This document shows positions 36,738 through 46,676 of a stretch of 64,000 nucleotides of DNA, one piece after another (the first letter of the stretch is position 1; every line of letters starts with the position of its first letter). Under the pieces are notes generated by a model that was given only the letters and a program-made list of their open reading frames with translations, made no database searches and was not told where the DNA came from. Source of the stretch: Paenibacillus endoradicis. Its GTDB lineage: Bacteria > Bacillota > Bacilli > Paenibacillales > Paenibacillaceae. The position numbers and the translations under genes were made by a program. The stretch lies in NCBI RefSeq assembly GCF_024721975.1, contig NZ_JANQBB010000007.1:62001-126000 (forward strand), read 5' to 3'.

Positions 36738-38081
36738 TTAGGCTCTTTTCTTCATATATCGATAGAAAATTAATAATATAATAAACCATATCGGAGTTAA
36801 TAGTAGCGCTACACGAGTAGCTTCTGCCCACAGCATAACCATAAGAATACCAGCGAAAATTGTTAAAACCACATAATTAATAAACGGCGTTAATGGAGCT
36901 TTGAAAGTAGATTTTTCTCGTAAATCCGGACGTTTTCTTACATAACGAATATGCGATATTATGATGATGCTCCATACCCATATAAAACAAATGGCACTTA
37001 TTGTCGTTACAATTGTGAATGCCTGCTCAGGTACAAGCTTACTTAACAGTGCACCTATTGAAACTACGATGGTAGACACGAGTAGTGCACGACTAGGTAC
37101 AGATTTCTTATTAAGCTTAGCAAGCTTTGCGGGAGCATCCTTGTTTTTACTTAATGTATATAGACTACGACTAGTTGAAAATAATCCACTGTTACCTGCT
37201 GAAGCGGCTGAAGTTAGTACAACAAAGTTAATAATTCCGGCAGCTGCTGGAATACCAACAAGTGCAAATACTTCAACAAAAGGGCTACTTGCAGCACTGA
37301 ACTGCGTCCAAGGAGTGATAGTCATAATTACAATAATTGCTCCTACATAAAAGAGAAGAATACGAATTGGAATTTTATTAATGGCAGAAGGAATATTTTT
37401 TTGTGGATTTTCGGTTTCTGCTGCAGTTACTCCAACTAATTCAATCCCTACAAATGAAAAAACAACGAGCTGTAATGATAATAAGAAGCCAGTAATACCA
37501 TTTGGAAACATCCCGCCGTGCTGCGTGAGATTCATAAGGGAGACTGGACCATAATTCGTTTTAAAGCCTACAATGAGTAATATAATTCCGACTACAATTA
37601 AACCAATAATCGTAATGACTTTAATGATAGAGAACCAAAACTCAAGCTCACCAAATAATTTAACCGTTAATAGATTTAAAAATAATAAAATAACAAGACA
37701 TAATAGTGCTGGTATCCATTGTGGGATATCAAACCAATACTGCATATATACACCAACTGCAATAATATCCGCCATAGCGGTCATAATCCAACAAAACCAA
37801 TAGGTCCAGCCAGTAACAAACCCAGCCCAAGGTCCGATATATTCAGAAGCGAACTCATTAAAAGATGTGTATCCAGAATCAGATAATAATAATTCTCCTA
37901 AAGCTCGCATCACAAAAAATAAGGTAATACCGATCAATAAAAAAGAAAAAATAATCGATGGTCCTGCTAATTGTATGGATTTACCTGCCCCGAGAAATAA
38001 ACCAGTGCCTATCGTGCCACCAATTGCAATAAGCTGGACATGACGATTTTTGAGATCCCGTTTTAGTTGTTGATTAGACAT
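36738..38081 (-). CDS. Amino-acid permease (APC family, CycA-like), probably glycine/alanine
   Basis: 447 residues from ATG 38081 with GGGGGAATAAG upstream; the longer frame overlaps the riboswitch terminator and is not used. Twelve hydrophobic segments, with the family start RDLKNRHVQLIAIGGTIGTGLFLGAG and FNEFASEYIGPWAGFVTGWTYW. Closest to D-serine/D-alanine/glycine transporters (CycA) and related AAT permeases. A glycine riboswitch lies directly upstream, which points to glycine, perhaps with alanine or serine, as substrate. Monocistronic. Confidence 0.92.
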   Translation of the reverse strand: MSNQQLKRDLKNRHVQLIAIGGTIGTGLFLGAGKSIQLAGPSIIFSFLLIGITLFFVMRALGELLLSDSGYTSFNEFASEYIGPWAGFVTGWTYWFCWIMTAMADIIAVGVYMQYWFDIPQWIPALLCLVILLFLNLLTVKLFGELEFWFSIIKVITIIGLIVVGIILLIVGFKTNYGPVSLMNLTQHGGMFPNGITGFLLSLQLVVFSFVGIELVGVTAAETENPQKNIPSAINKIPIRILLFYVGAIIVIMTITPWTQFSAASSPFVEVFALVGIPAAAGIINFVVLTSAASAGNSGLFSTSRSLYTLSKNKDAPAKLAKLNKKSVPSRALLVSTIVVSIGALLSKLVPEQAFTIVTTISAICFIWVWSIIIISHIRYVRKRPDLREKSTFKAPLTPFINYVVLTIFAGILMVMLWAEATRVALLLTPIWFIILLIFYRYMKKRA

Positions 38082-38104
38082 TCTTATTCCCCCGTTGTTC
38101 ATAC

Positions 38105-38134
38105 AAAAAAGAGATTGAATAAATTCAATCTCCA
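38105..38134 (-). terminator. Expression-platform terminator of the glycine riboswitch
   Basis: Ten-base stem GAGATTGAAT / ATTCAATCTC followed on the minus strand by six T, between the aptamer and the permease start. It fits transcription attenuation. Confidence 0.8.
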
Positions 38135-38161
38135 AAAGTTCAAAAATAACATATATATGTT

Positions 38162-38246
38162 ACTCTTCTGTCCTTTTGCCTGAGATAGTGAATCCTTCGG
38201 CGCTGCAACGTATGCAGTCTCTCCAGAAGCAGCTTCTGCTATAGTT
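38162..38246 (-). ncRNA. Glycine riboswitch, single aptamer
   Basis: On the minus strand the conserved blocks appear in order: CTGGAGAGAC, GCGCCGAAGGA, and CTCAGGCAAAAGGACAGA. These are the invariant parts of a glycine aptamer. Only one copy is present; the upstream 100 bases lack a second GGAGAGAC block. Downstream is a terminator hairpin and then the permease. Whether glycine turns the gene on or off depends on the anti-terminator, which I have not folded. Confidence 0.92.
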
Positions 38247-38483
38247 TTATCCATAGCATTCAACGCTTTCCAATATGAAGTTATGTTCTAATCTATCATA
38301 TTGCTGAAAAACATAATGTGATAGATTAAACGAATTCTAACACGTTATGAAAAAGAGGTCAAATACTGCAAAAGATAATTAGATTAGAAGGCGAATATTT
38401 GATCTTGCAGAACTTAAGTATTATTTGTATTATTATAAGTGATACTTAATAAGAGTTAATATTTATGAAAGAAGGGAAATATA

Positions 38484-38867
38484 ATGGTTATTTCATTGCA
38501 ATTAGATAGCGAAACACCACTGTATGAACAACTACGTAATCAAATTGTTATTGGAATTGCTACTGGTGAACTTGAAGGGCAGGAAAAATTGCCAACAGTA
38601 CGTCAGCTAGCTGGTGACTTGGGTATTAATACGATGACAGTTAATAAAGCCTATTCACTATTGAAACAAGAAGGCTACATTGTCATTGATCGGCGACACG
38701 GAGCAAAAGTAAGTCCAACAACCAATGGGAATGACAATGTTTCCATACAATTGGAGGAACAGATGCAATTAATTATTGCACAAGCGACAATACATGGGAT
38801 GGACCAGTCTCGTTTTAATTCTTTATGTTCAAGTATATTCGCGAAGATGGTTTATCAACCTTCATAA
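38484..38867 (+). CDS. GntR-family (YtrA-type) transcriptional regulator
   Basis: 127 residues. Winged helix: PLYEQLRNQIVIGIATGELEGQEKLPTVRQLAGDLGINTMTVNKAYSLLKQEGY. The short C-terminal part is typical of the YtrA subgroup and cannot bind a large effector. GAAGGGAAATATA precedes the ATG. A membrane protein gene starts 20 bases after its stop; the pair is probably one autoregulated operon. Confidence 0.9.
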   Translation: MVISLQLDSETPLYEQLRNQIVIGIATGELEGQEKLPTVRQLAGDLGINTMTVNKAYSLLKQEGYIVIDRRHGAKVSPTTNGNDNVSIQLEEQMQLIIAQATIHGMDQSRFNSLCSSIFAKMVYQPS

Positions 38868-38887
38868 ATGAAAAAGAGGTGAATTCT

Positions 38888-40261
38888 ATGTTAACTGTGA
38901 TTCTATCAATTTCAGCGATCATTTGTTACATTGCGTTAGCAGTAACCTATAAGCCACAAGTTAAATATAAAAATGGTATGTTATTTGCAGTCACCTTGCC
39001 ACCTCATGCGATGGAGCATGAGGAAATCCATAGAATTCAAGCTCGATTTAATAAGCAATTTAAGAAAGCTAGCTTATGGATGGTTATATCTTTTGTTCCT
39101 TTTCTACTACTCTATTATTTGATGACGTATCAATTTATTTATTTCTTTGTATGGATATCGGTGTTCTGCATTGTATTGGTTATTCCGTTTCGTCGAGCTT
39201 TCCGTGATACATTAGCATTGAAACGTGAAAATGAATGGTTTGTTGGTACGAAGCGGGTTATTCAAAGTGATCTACGTGTAGCACTTTTGAAAAATCAGCA
39301 ATCAGCATCATTGTGGCTATTCTTCATTCCATTTACAATTGCAATTGGAACGATGTTATGGGCCATCGCAGAAGATATTGAATTTATCGGTATGGCCTTT
39401 GTAGGCTTAATAGTTACAAGTCTCTTCTTGCTCATCTCACTCTTAATGCGTGGAAGTAAAGGAAAAGTATATAGTGAGAATAGTGAAGTGAATGTAGCGC
39501 TTAATCAGGCAAGACGTAGGGAGATATCTTACTTATGGATATATATGGCTATAGTAGAAAACATTCATGTTATTTTTATATATTTATTGTTACTGAATGA
39601 CAACGCAGATATGAATGGTGTATGGATTACAATGCTAGTATTGTTCACTGTTATTCCAATCGGTCTTATTTATTATACATATCGCAACATCGGTACTTTA
39701 GAGCAAGAAGTATTAGCACAAGACGGAAAAGTCATCTATTCGGATGATGATGAATATTGGGCAAATGGTTTCACCTACCACAATCCTAATGATAGAAGCA
39801 TTCTTGTACCTAAGCGTATAGGAATGGGAGAAACGATCAATACAGCGACTGTGGTTGGCAAGTTAACGATGTGGGGAACTGTCGGTTTAACGGCAGTACT
39901 TATTATAGGTGTTTCATTTATGTTAATTCGATCTGAGTTGACATCGCCAGTCTTAACTGTTACAGCCGATTATAACGTCCAGATCGATTATCCTATGTAT
40001 TCCTTTGATTTTAACATCGCTGATATTGAAGAAATTACGTTAGTTGATGAAGTTCCCTCGGGATTGAAGTCAAATGGAGAGTCAACAAATCAATATGCAC
40101 GTGGACATTTCAAGTTAAAAGAAATAGGGAAAACAAGACTATACATATTCAAAAACAATCCTCCTTATATCCGGGTTAAACTAGACGATGTGTATATTTT
40201 CTACAATGAAAAGGATCCAGTGTTAACTAAAGAATTGTTCGAACAATTGCTGAAGTTATAG
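38888..40261 (+). CDS. Membrane protein with DUF5808-like motif
   Basis: 457 residues from ATG 38888 (AAAGAGGTG upstream); the frame extends into the GntR gene but without a start signal. Seven or eight hydrophobic segments. Near residue 300 is YWANGFTYHNPNDRSILVPKR, followed by IGMGETIN, the pattern of DUF5808. The last 100 residues after the final membrane helix form a beta-rich, PH-like domain. Proteins of this kind often follow YtrA-type regulators in Bacillales; their function is not established. Confidence 0.78.
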   Translation: MLTVILSISAIICYIALAVTYKPQVKYKNGMLFAVTLPPHAMEHEEIHRIQARFNKQFKKASLWMVISFVPFLLLYYLMTYQFIYFFVWISVFCIVLVIPFRRAFRDTLALKRENEWFVGTKRVIQSDLRVALLKNQQSASLWLFFIPFTIAIGTMLWAIAEDIEFIGMAFVGLIVTSLFLLISLLMRGSKGKVYSENSEVNVALNQARRREISYLWIYMAIVENIHVIFIYLLLLNDNADMNGVWITMLVLFTVIPIGLIYYTYRNIGTLEQEVLAQDGKVIYSDDDEYWANGFTYHNPNDRSILVPKRIGMGETINTATVVGKLTMWGTVGLTAVLIIGVSFMLIRSELTSPVLTVTADYNVQIDYPMYSFDFNIADIEEITLVDEVPSGLKSNGESTNQYARGHFKLKEIGKTRLYIFKNNPPYIRVKLDDVYIFYNEKDPVLTKELFEQLLKL

Positions 40262-40273
40262 AGGTTAAATATT

Positions 40274-40309
40274 AAACAACCCAGTACCGATAAGTACTGG
40301 GTTGTTTTT
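40274..40309. terminator. Bidirectional terminator
   Basis: Perfect stem ACAACCCAGTAC / GTACTGGGTTGT with A- and T-runs, shared by the converging genes. Confidence 0.88.
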
Positions 40310-40317
40310 GTAGGTAT

Positions 40318-42009
40318 CTATAATTTTGATACCGATTGGAACCACTCATTTACTTCTTTCGTTACTTGCTCTCCGCCATTTTCCATCCATTTTGCAACGA
40401 ATTCATCGAAGGCATCAATAGGTAATTTTCCATAAATGATTTTGTTGAACGTTTCTAACTCAGATTGACGCAACAGATTCCATTTTTCGATCATCGTAGG
40501 AGTTGCAGCACCAGTAAAGTAGTTTTGTTTACGAATGTCGATTTGAGACATTACAACTTTAGCAGCATACCAGTTTTCAGGTTTGCGGAATTGAGCTTGT
40601 TGTTTTTCATACGGTGTTTCAGCAGCTTCACCGTTAGCTAGTTTAACTAATGAAGACATATACAGGTTTGGAATACGTGCAGGACCTGTAATGAACGGGA
40701 ATTTGTCAAAGAAATCTGTAATTTTTTCTTTATCTTTAGTAGGTTTGCCATCAATAATATCCCAATCATAACCTTGAGCAAATCCATACTCATAATCACT
40801 ACCAACAGCTGGATTAGCAAGGTTATCAAGAAGATAGTTGTAGTATAGTATGATAGCTTCTGGGTGCTTCGCATCTTTGTTAATCATAAAGCTACTATTA
40901 ACGCCTGAATTTTGCCACTTCGTACCCATCAATCCATCTGGTCCTGCAGGTACAGGATATGCTTTAAATACTGATCCTGGTACGTTATTCAATAGATCAC
41001 CAGCTGGCCAGTCAGGAACCCAGTTTGCACCTGGTAAAATACCTGCATTTCCTTTTGTCCAGATCTCAGCGGATTTACCTTCATCCCATAGTGCAGCATC
41101 GGGGTGAATATAACCTTTCTCCATCCACTCTTGCAATTTAGCTAGTGCTTGTTTCGCACCTGCATTTATAGAACCATACTCTAGGTTACCATTGGCATCT
41201 TTATTCCATTGTTCTTGTACTGAACCGTATGCACCGAATAACCAGTCAAGTCCACCCATCCAAGTGTTTGTATTGTTTTTCAATGAGATAGCAAGTGGGA
41301 ATACATCTTTTGCAGCTAATCCATCAGGATTTTCATTTTTGAACTTATCCATAATGTTCTCTAGATCAGCGATCGTTTTTGGCTCTTGAAGATTTAGTTT
41401 AGTCATCCAATCTTCGCGAAGCCATAGAAGTGTATCATCGTTATCCGTGTATTCCATAATTGGAAGATTCCATTTTTTACCTTCTTTTGTGAACGGGTAC
41501 CATAGTTCAGGATTCTTCTCAGCATGAGCCTTCCAAGTTTCAGTCGCATACTTCTCAAATAATTCATCGATTGGCATGAACTGCCCTGAATCAATAAGTT
41601 GATCTGTTAGTACGGAATCAGTAGGTACCATTACGAAATCAGGTAGTTTCTCACCGGAAGTAAGTGCAAGTTGAAGTTGCTGCTTATATTGATCTGAACC
41701 GGCAGGATACCATGTGTTTTTATGTTTCATACCTAATGTTTCTAACATCCAACGGTCATGTACGTTGTTATCTTTTGTTTCACCTTTGGTATATTCAATT
41801 GGCATAATGATAGTACTGATTTCAATCGGTGGATCGTATTTACCCTTTTCGAAAGCAAGATCAGCTTCTGACTTTGTCGCTGAATCAGTTACTCCTGAAT
41901 TGTTGTTACTAGGTGCAGTCGTATTTCCTGGATCAGTAGCTTTGCCACAAGCAGATACAATCAGCATTAGTGCAATAAGTGGCAACCATAGTTTCTGTAG
42001 TTTTTTCAT
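40318..42009 (-). CDS. Extracellular solute-binding lipoprotein (LplA-like)
   Basis: 563 residues with lipobox VSAC and mature cysteine C21. The large size and segments such as ARDVFPLAIS-like AAKDVFPLAISLKNNTN and WAAKVVMSQIDIRKQNYF mark the LplA/YtcQ class of Bacillales, longer than ordinary sugar-binding proteins. GGGGGATATT precedes the ATG. It follows the sensor kinase and response regulator genes in the same direction, while the two cognate permeases are read divergently. Such proteins bind complex oligosaccharides, often pectic; the ligand here is unknown. Confidence 0.9.
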   Translation of the reverse strand: MKKLQKLWLPLIALMLIVSACGKATDPGNTTAPSNNNSGVTDSATKSEADLAFEKGKYDPPIEISTIIMPIEYTKGETKDNNVHDRWMLETLGMKHKNTWYPAGSDQYKQQLQLALTSGEKLPDFVMVPTDSVLTDQLIDSGQFMPIDELFEKYATETWKAHAEKNPELWYPFTKEGKKWNLPIMEYTDNDDTLLWLREDWMTKLNLQEPKTIADLENIMDKFKNENPDGLAAKDVFPLAISLKNNTNTWMGGLDWLFGAYGSVQEQWNKDANGNLEYGSINAGAKQALAKLQEWMEKGYIHPDAALWDEGKSAEIWTKGNAGILPGANWVPDWPAGDLLNNVPGSVFKAYPVPAGPDGLMGTKWQNSGVNSSFMINKDAKHPEAIILYYNYLLDNLANPAVGSDYEYGFAQGYDWDIIDGKPTKDKEKITDFFDKFPFITGPARIPNLYMSSLVKLANGEAAETPYEKQQAQFRKPENWYAAKVVMSQIDIRKQNYFTGAATPTMIEKWNLLRQSELETFNKIIYGKLPIDAFDEFVAKWMENGGEQVTKEVNEWFQSVSKL

Positions 42010-42117
42010 TTCGAATATCCCCCTGTTGAATAAGATGATTTCTAGTGTAACTGTAACAATTGTGCTAGGAGGTCATCTATATGATTATTTCAGTTTTCAT
42101 AGGATTTTGTCATGTTG

Positions 42118-43725
42118 TTAATGTTCTTCTCTAAATTCTTGCGGCGTTTTGCCAAATTGCCGCTTAAATACTTTGATGAAGTATGCAGGATCCAAGTATC
42201 CAATCTCTGCACTAATCTCGTATACTTTTTTATCGGTTGATTTCAATTTGTGGCAAGCAGTCTCCATGCGCAGTCTGGATACGAAATCACTTACGCCTTC
42301 GCCAGTCTCATATTTATATAACTTAGATAGATGAGTTGGATGGAGGTTTACATGATCAGCAAGTGCTCTTAATGAAACATCATGATGTAAGTTCATCTCA
42401 ACAAACTTTTGCGTTTTTTTGACGTAGATAGAACGAATATCTTTAACGTCGTCGGATGCTTTTGCCTTTAACTTACTTAGCGATTCAAAAGACCAGTTGC
42501 GAAGCTTATTAATCGAGTTGAATATTTCACCGGATTGTAGAAGCTCAAACTCTTTACCCAATAATCCTTCAAGCGTATGACCATTACGATGACAATAATG
42601 AGCAAAGGAGGACCCGATGATATAGCCAGTTTCTAAACAATGCTCCCAAGACTCTGCCCATTTGTCATCTAACTCAGCAAAAACTTGCGTTAACTTCTCT
42701 TCAGCCGACTCCCAGCGCCCTGCTTCAAGTAAGTTTTTCAATAAGGGAGGAGCATGGATGACGTCGAGAACACCACTGGATGTTTGATTATCTAAGTCAC
42801 TTGCTCGCATTACAAAATCTCTTTCGTCACCGACAATTTGTCTGAAGTATGCGAGTGCATGTCGATACTTATCCGATAATTGGTCAGGGAAATGGAAGGG
42901 ATCAGTCATGACGATCGACAAAGAGCCTTTCAGAAACTGTTTTACTTTCGATTGAAGCTGCATTGCTAATTTTTCTATATTCATTTCTTTTTCATTGTAT
43001 TGATGTTCAACCTTAAACTGAATCAATATAGCTAGATATCCATGCTCTTCTTTTATACCCCATACATTTGCAAATTCGTCCAATATCTCTTCTGCAATAT
43101 TAAAAATAGCGTACTCTAATAGATGTTGCCCATTGTTGCGATATTGTCCAAACTCTTCTTCCATTCGAACAAGCATTAGTACGCTGTTATCAAGGCGGAA
43201 GGGTAAGTTATAATTTTCTAATTTTCGTTCCCATTCCTCTATAGAAATTCGCTCTCCGCGCAAAGCGCTTTGTAACAATTGACCTTGTAACCTTGGAAGG
43301 TTTTCTCTCAGAATTTTTTCCATTCGTTCATAGGAGTTTACACTGCCCCACTCAGAATTCAGCTGATCTATTGCAGTTTTAACTGCATTAAGTAAATCAA
43401 TGTCGGTAGGTGGTTTGAGCAAATAATCGACTGCCTGATTTTGTAATGCTACCTTCGTATATTCAAAATCGGAATATCCCGATAAAATAATGCATTTAAT
43501 CTTATTGTCGAGCGATCTAATTTTCTCGATCAGCTCTAATCCTGTCATCTCAGGCATAAGGACATCTGAAATAACTATGTCAATTGGATAGGTGTCGATA
43601 ATGCGCAGTGCCTCTTGTGCAGAGTAAGCTTTATGCACGACTTCAATACCTAGTGTATCCCAAGGTTTATTCAAAGATAAGTTGTCTACCCAGTGAGCTT
43701 CGTCATCAACGATGATCATTTGCAT
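42118..43725 (-). CDS. YesN-like response regulator (receiver plus AraC DNA-binding domain)
   Basis: 535 residues from ATG 43725, which has AAGGAG upstream and stands one base after the kinase stop; the longer frame is not needed. Receiver 1-120 with phospho-acceptor D54 (VISDVLMPEMTGL) and acidic pocket VDDE. A middle region of unknown fold follows. The C-terminal AraC double helix-turn-helix has DVSLRALADHVNLHPTHLSK and IGYLDPAYFIKVFKRQFGKTPQEFR. It is the partner of the kinase encoded upstream and probably activates the lpl-type transporter genes on both sides. Confidence 0.93.
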   Translation of the reverse strand: MQMIIVDDEAHWVDNLSLNKPWDTLGIEVVHKAYSAQEALRIIDTYPIDIVISDVLMPEMTGLELIEKIRSLDNKIKCIILSGYSDFEYTKVALQNQAVDYLLKPPTDIDLLNAVKTAIDQLNSEWGSVNSYERMEKILRENLPRLQGQLLQSALRGERISIEEWERKLENYNLPFRLDNSVLMLVRMEEEFGQYRNNGQHLLEYAIFNIAEEILDEFANVWGIKEEHGYLAILIQFKVEHQYNEKEMNIEKLAMQLQSKVKQFLKGSLSIVMTDPFHFPDQLSDKYRHALAYFRQIVGDERDFVMRASDLDNQTSSGVLDVIHAPPLLKNLLEAGRWESAEEKLTQVFAELDDKWAESWEHCLETGYIIGSSFAHYCHRNGHTLEGLLGKEFELLQSGEIFNSINKLRNWSFESLSKLKAKASDDVKDIRSIYVKKTQKFVEMNLHHDVSLRALADHVNLHPTHLSKLYKYETGEGVSDFVSRLRMETACHKLKSTDKKVYEISAEIGYLDPAYFIKVFKRQFGKTPQEFREEH

Positions 43726-43726
43726 G

Positions 43727-45541
43727 TTATTGTTCTCCTTTTTGGTGGGATTGTTGATCTTGATCAATGGTAGCTGGAAGTTCCCAAGTAATTTCCGTTC
43801 TAAATCCCCCAATATCTGATTTTGAGAATATGAGTTGAGAGTTTTCACCAAATTGATGGATTAACCGTTGGTTGGTATTCCAGAAGCCATATCCGGTATC
43901 ATCTTGTAATGGTTGTTTCATTGAGCGATTGAGGCTCATAAATTGCTCATCTGTCATTCCAGGTCCATCGTCATCTACATAGATCTTGGAAAATCCTTCT
44001 GAGATTTCACCTTTAATCCGAATTTCTCCTGAGGAATATGTTTTACCAACCCCGTGAATAACGGCGTTCTCTACGATCGGCTGCAGCATCAGACGAGGAA
44101 TCTGCCCCTTGAGCATCTCCTCAGGAATGTCGATGTGATAATGAATTCTGCCGTTACGTAGCTTCTGAATATCTAAATAATTAATAATAAGTTGAACTTC
44201 TTCATTCAAAGATGCTGTTGGGCGCTCCAAGCGTGTCATATAACGATAGTAAGCGCTTAAATTATGTCCCATTGAAACGACGGCTTCTTCATCCTTTAAT
44301 TGAGCCATATTAATCATATATCCAATGCAATTATACAAAAAGTGAGGATTAATTTGTGCCTGCAGTTGTCTTAAAGTCGCTTCTCTTGCTCTTAGCTTTT
44401 CGTTCAATACATTATCGATCAGCTCTTGAATTTGTTGCGACATATCATTAAATCGATAAAATAAGAATGCAAATTCGTTGTTAACGCTAGAACTGATCCG
44501 CACAGAAAAATCTCCGCGTTGTACACGCTGAAGTCCATGTATGAGTTTACGAATCGGACTTTGAATATTTCGATATAGTAGTACGGATAAAGATATACCT
44601 ACAATGAATATTAGCCCCATCGCAAAATAGAACAAGTTTCTGCTAAATGATATCGGTCCCAATATTTGATCGAGAGGTACAATGTCTACTAAAAACCAGC
44701 CCAACGATGAAGAATTTACAGCACTAATTAAATATTGTTGCTCATCTAATTCAACCACTTCTTGCATTGAATTCTCCAAAGTTTTTTCATCTAGAAATTG
44801 GACGAGCTTATTAATAAGCTCGGGGTCAGCACTACGGTTAAGGATTGGTGCTTCTCCATTAAGATAGAAGATAGGGTCTCCTTGTCCACCTTCTTTATAG
44901 GTGTCTAAAATATTTTGAATGTTCTCAGGATAAAAGCTAGATTTGATAACGAGATTAGTCTTGTCGAGTGCATCCTGTTCGCTGAATGAATCGCTATAAA
45001 ACAGATGAAAAGCCTTCTTAATATTTTTTTCAGCTTCTTGACCATCTCCGTAAATCCATTTACCAGTAATATTTCTTTTTAGATAATCTTCATCATAGTC
45101 AACCATCGTGCTTTTATTAGAGATGCCTTCTTTGTTCAATTCTGAATAGACAGTAAACTCAACCGGCCATATATTCATAACTCCCGATTGCAACACCATC
45201 TTTTCTTGTATTGCATATCTTGTCTGCATTCGATCATATCGATCATCCCATAGATTTATCCCATTAAATTTACGAACGTTAGGATCACGTGAAAACGTTG
45301 TCATAAAATCCATTGTTTGACTTATTCGTGATTCAATCTGACTGGAGAGAAAGGAAAGTTGTTTCATATTTGAAGCTTTAAGTTCCTTTACGATGACATT
45401 TGAAGAGACCTCATTGGAATATGTGAACAAAATAATGACAGGAATAAAAAAAATGATGATAAGTGCGTTCGTCTTCGCAAATAAACTCATTTTAGAACCA
45501 AAGATGTTCTTAAATATGTTGATGCTTCTGCCTGATTTCAA
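43727..45541 (-). CDS. YesM-like sensor histidine kinase
   Basis: 604 residues. Membrane helix near 20-45, a large extracellular sensor region (about 45-295), second helix near 300-320, HAMP (about 320-375), then the LytS/YesM-type kinase: phospho-accepting histidine in QAQINPHFLYN near 400, N-box QPIVENAVIHG and G-box DDGPGM. It would sense sugars or the loaded binding protein outside and phosphorylate the adjacent YesN-like regulator. The operon is divergent from the permease genes, with 142 bases between the start codons. Confidence 0.93.
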   Translation of the reverse strand: MKSGRSINIFKNIFGSKMSLFAKTNALIIIFFIPVIILFTYSNEVSSNVIVKELKASNMKQLSFLSSQIESRISQTMDFMTTFSRDPNVRKFNGINLWDDRYDRMQTRYAIQEKMVLQSGVMNIWPVEFTVYSELNKEGISNKSTMVDYDEDYLKRNITGKWIYGDGQEAEKNIKKAFHLFYSDSFSEQDALDKTNLVIKSSFYPENIQNILDTYKEGGQGDPIFYLNGEAPILNRSADPELINKLVQFLDEKTLENSMQEVVELDEQQYLISAVNSSSLGWFLVDIVPLDQILGPISFSRNLFYFAMGLIFIVGISLSVLLYRNIQSPIRKLIHGLQRVQRGDFSVRISSSVNNEFAFLFYRFNDMSQQIQELIDNVLNEKLRAREATLRQLQAQINPHFLYNCIGYMINMAQLKDEEAVVSMGHNLSAYYRYMTRLERPTASLNEEVQLIINYLDIQKLRNGRIHYHIDIPEEMLKGQIPRLMLQPIVENAVIHGVGKTYSSGEIRIKGEISEGFSKIYVDDDGPGMTDEQFMSLNRSMKQPLQDDTGYGFWNTNQRLIHQFGENSQLIFSKSDIGGFRTEITWELPATIDQDQQSHQKGEQ

Positions 45542-45683
45542 TGGTCATCCCCCCGATAAGTACATAACAAAACACTATCAATCCTAATAATGTCTTATAG
45601 TTTGTTTAACTTGCTTGTTGATAATATATATAACAGGGCTACGCCATATATACAAATTAAATTTTATAGAAAGGGAGAAAACT

Positions 45684-46634
45684 ATGAACCGAATGACTAC
45701 AACCGATCCCCACATGAAGGTAGACAGAATAGCTGATAAGCGTAGAGGATATCGAGTGCCATGGGTGTTGCATTTTATGGTGCTACCAGCGGTACTGGTT
45801 GCTTTTGTTTTTTCTTATTTACCAATGTCAGGTATTGCTATGGCTTTTCAGGACTATAAGGCAGCATTAGGAATCACAGGTTCTCCGTTCGTCGGTTTGA
45901 AGCATTTCCGATATATGTTTGAAAATGATTACTTTATTAAGATCACTTGGAATACAGTGCTGTTCGCATGTTCCAAAATTGTTTTGAATTTAATCATTCC
46001 TTTTGGCTTCGCGTTATTACTTAACGAAGTCCGCAATATGGGAGTCAAGAGATCAGTACAGACACTTGTCTACCTACCACACTTTCTTTCGTGGGTTACC
46101 CTTGGAGGCATATTGATCGATTTGTTGGCACAAACGGGCATTATCAATTCGTTTTTAACGAACGTATTTGGCATAAAACCGATATTCTTCTTAGGTGATG
46201 GTACATGGTTTAGGCTTACCATTATTTTCAGTGACGTATGGAAAGAATTTGGTTTTAACACAATTATTTTCCTTGCGGCGCTTTCTGGAATCAATCCAGC
46301 TCAATATGAAGCCGCTGAAGTTGACGGTGCAAGTCGACTGAAACAAACGTTTTATATAACGATTCCTTCATTGATTCCGATTGTTATCGTGGTTGCGACG
46401 TTGGCACTAGGTAATGTACTGAATGCAAACTTTGACCAAGTATTTAACTTATACAGTCCGATGATCTACCAACAAGGTGATATTATCGATACATTCGTCT
46501 ATAGAGAAGGGTTGCTAAGTGGCCAATTCAGCTTTGCAACTGCTGTCAGCTTATTCAAATCGTTAATTAGCTTAGTCTTAATTATCATCTCATATCGTCT
46601 TGCTTATAGATATGCTGGATATCGAATTTTCTAA
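45684..46634 (+). CDS. ABC transporter permease (LplB-like)
   Basis: 316 residues from ATG 45684 with AAAGGGAG upstream; the frame opens earlier at 45615 without a ribosome site. Six hydrophobic segments, the LplB start region FSYLPMSGIAMAFQDYKAALG, and the EAA loop AQYEAAEVDGASRLKQTFYI near residue 210. It pairs with the LplC-like permease downstream and the LplA-like lipoprotein encoded divergently. The ATPase must come from elsewhere. Confidence 0.92.
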   Translation: MNRMTTTDPHMKVDRIADKRRGYRVPWVLHFMVLPAVLVAFVFSYLPMSGIAMAFQDYKAALGITGSPFVGLKHFRYMFENDYFIKITWNTVLFACSKIVLNLIIPFGFALLLNEVRNMGVKRSVQTLVYLPHFLSWVTLGGILIDLLAQTGIINSFLTNVFGIKPIFFLGDGTWFRLTIIFSDVWKEFGFNTIIFLAALSGINPAQYEAAEVDGASRLKQTFYITIPSLIPIVIVVATLALGNVLNANFDQVFNLYSPMIYQQGDIIDTFVYREGLLSGQFSFATAVSLFKSLISLVLIIISYRLAYRYAGYRIF

Positions 46635-46676
46635 CTGAAATGGATGAAATAAGCTTACATGAAAGGATGAACGCTC

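Noticed and set aside
38247..38340. Possible second glycine aptamer upstream of the first
   Set aside because: No GGAGAGAC or CCGAAGGA block present; only AT-rich sequence and a weak dyad.
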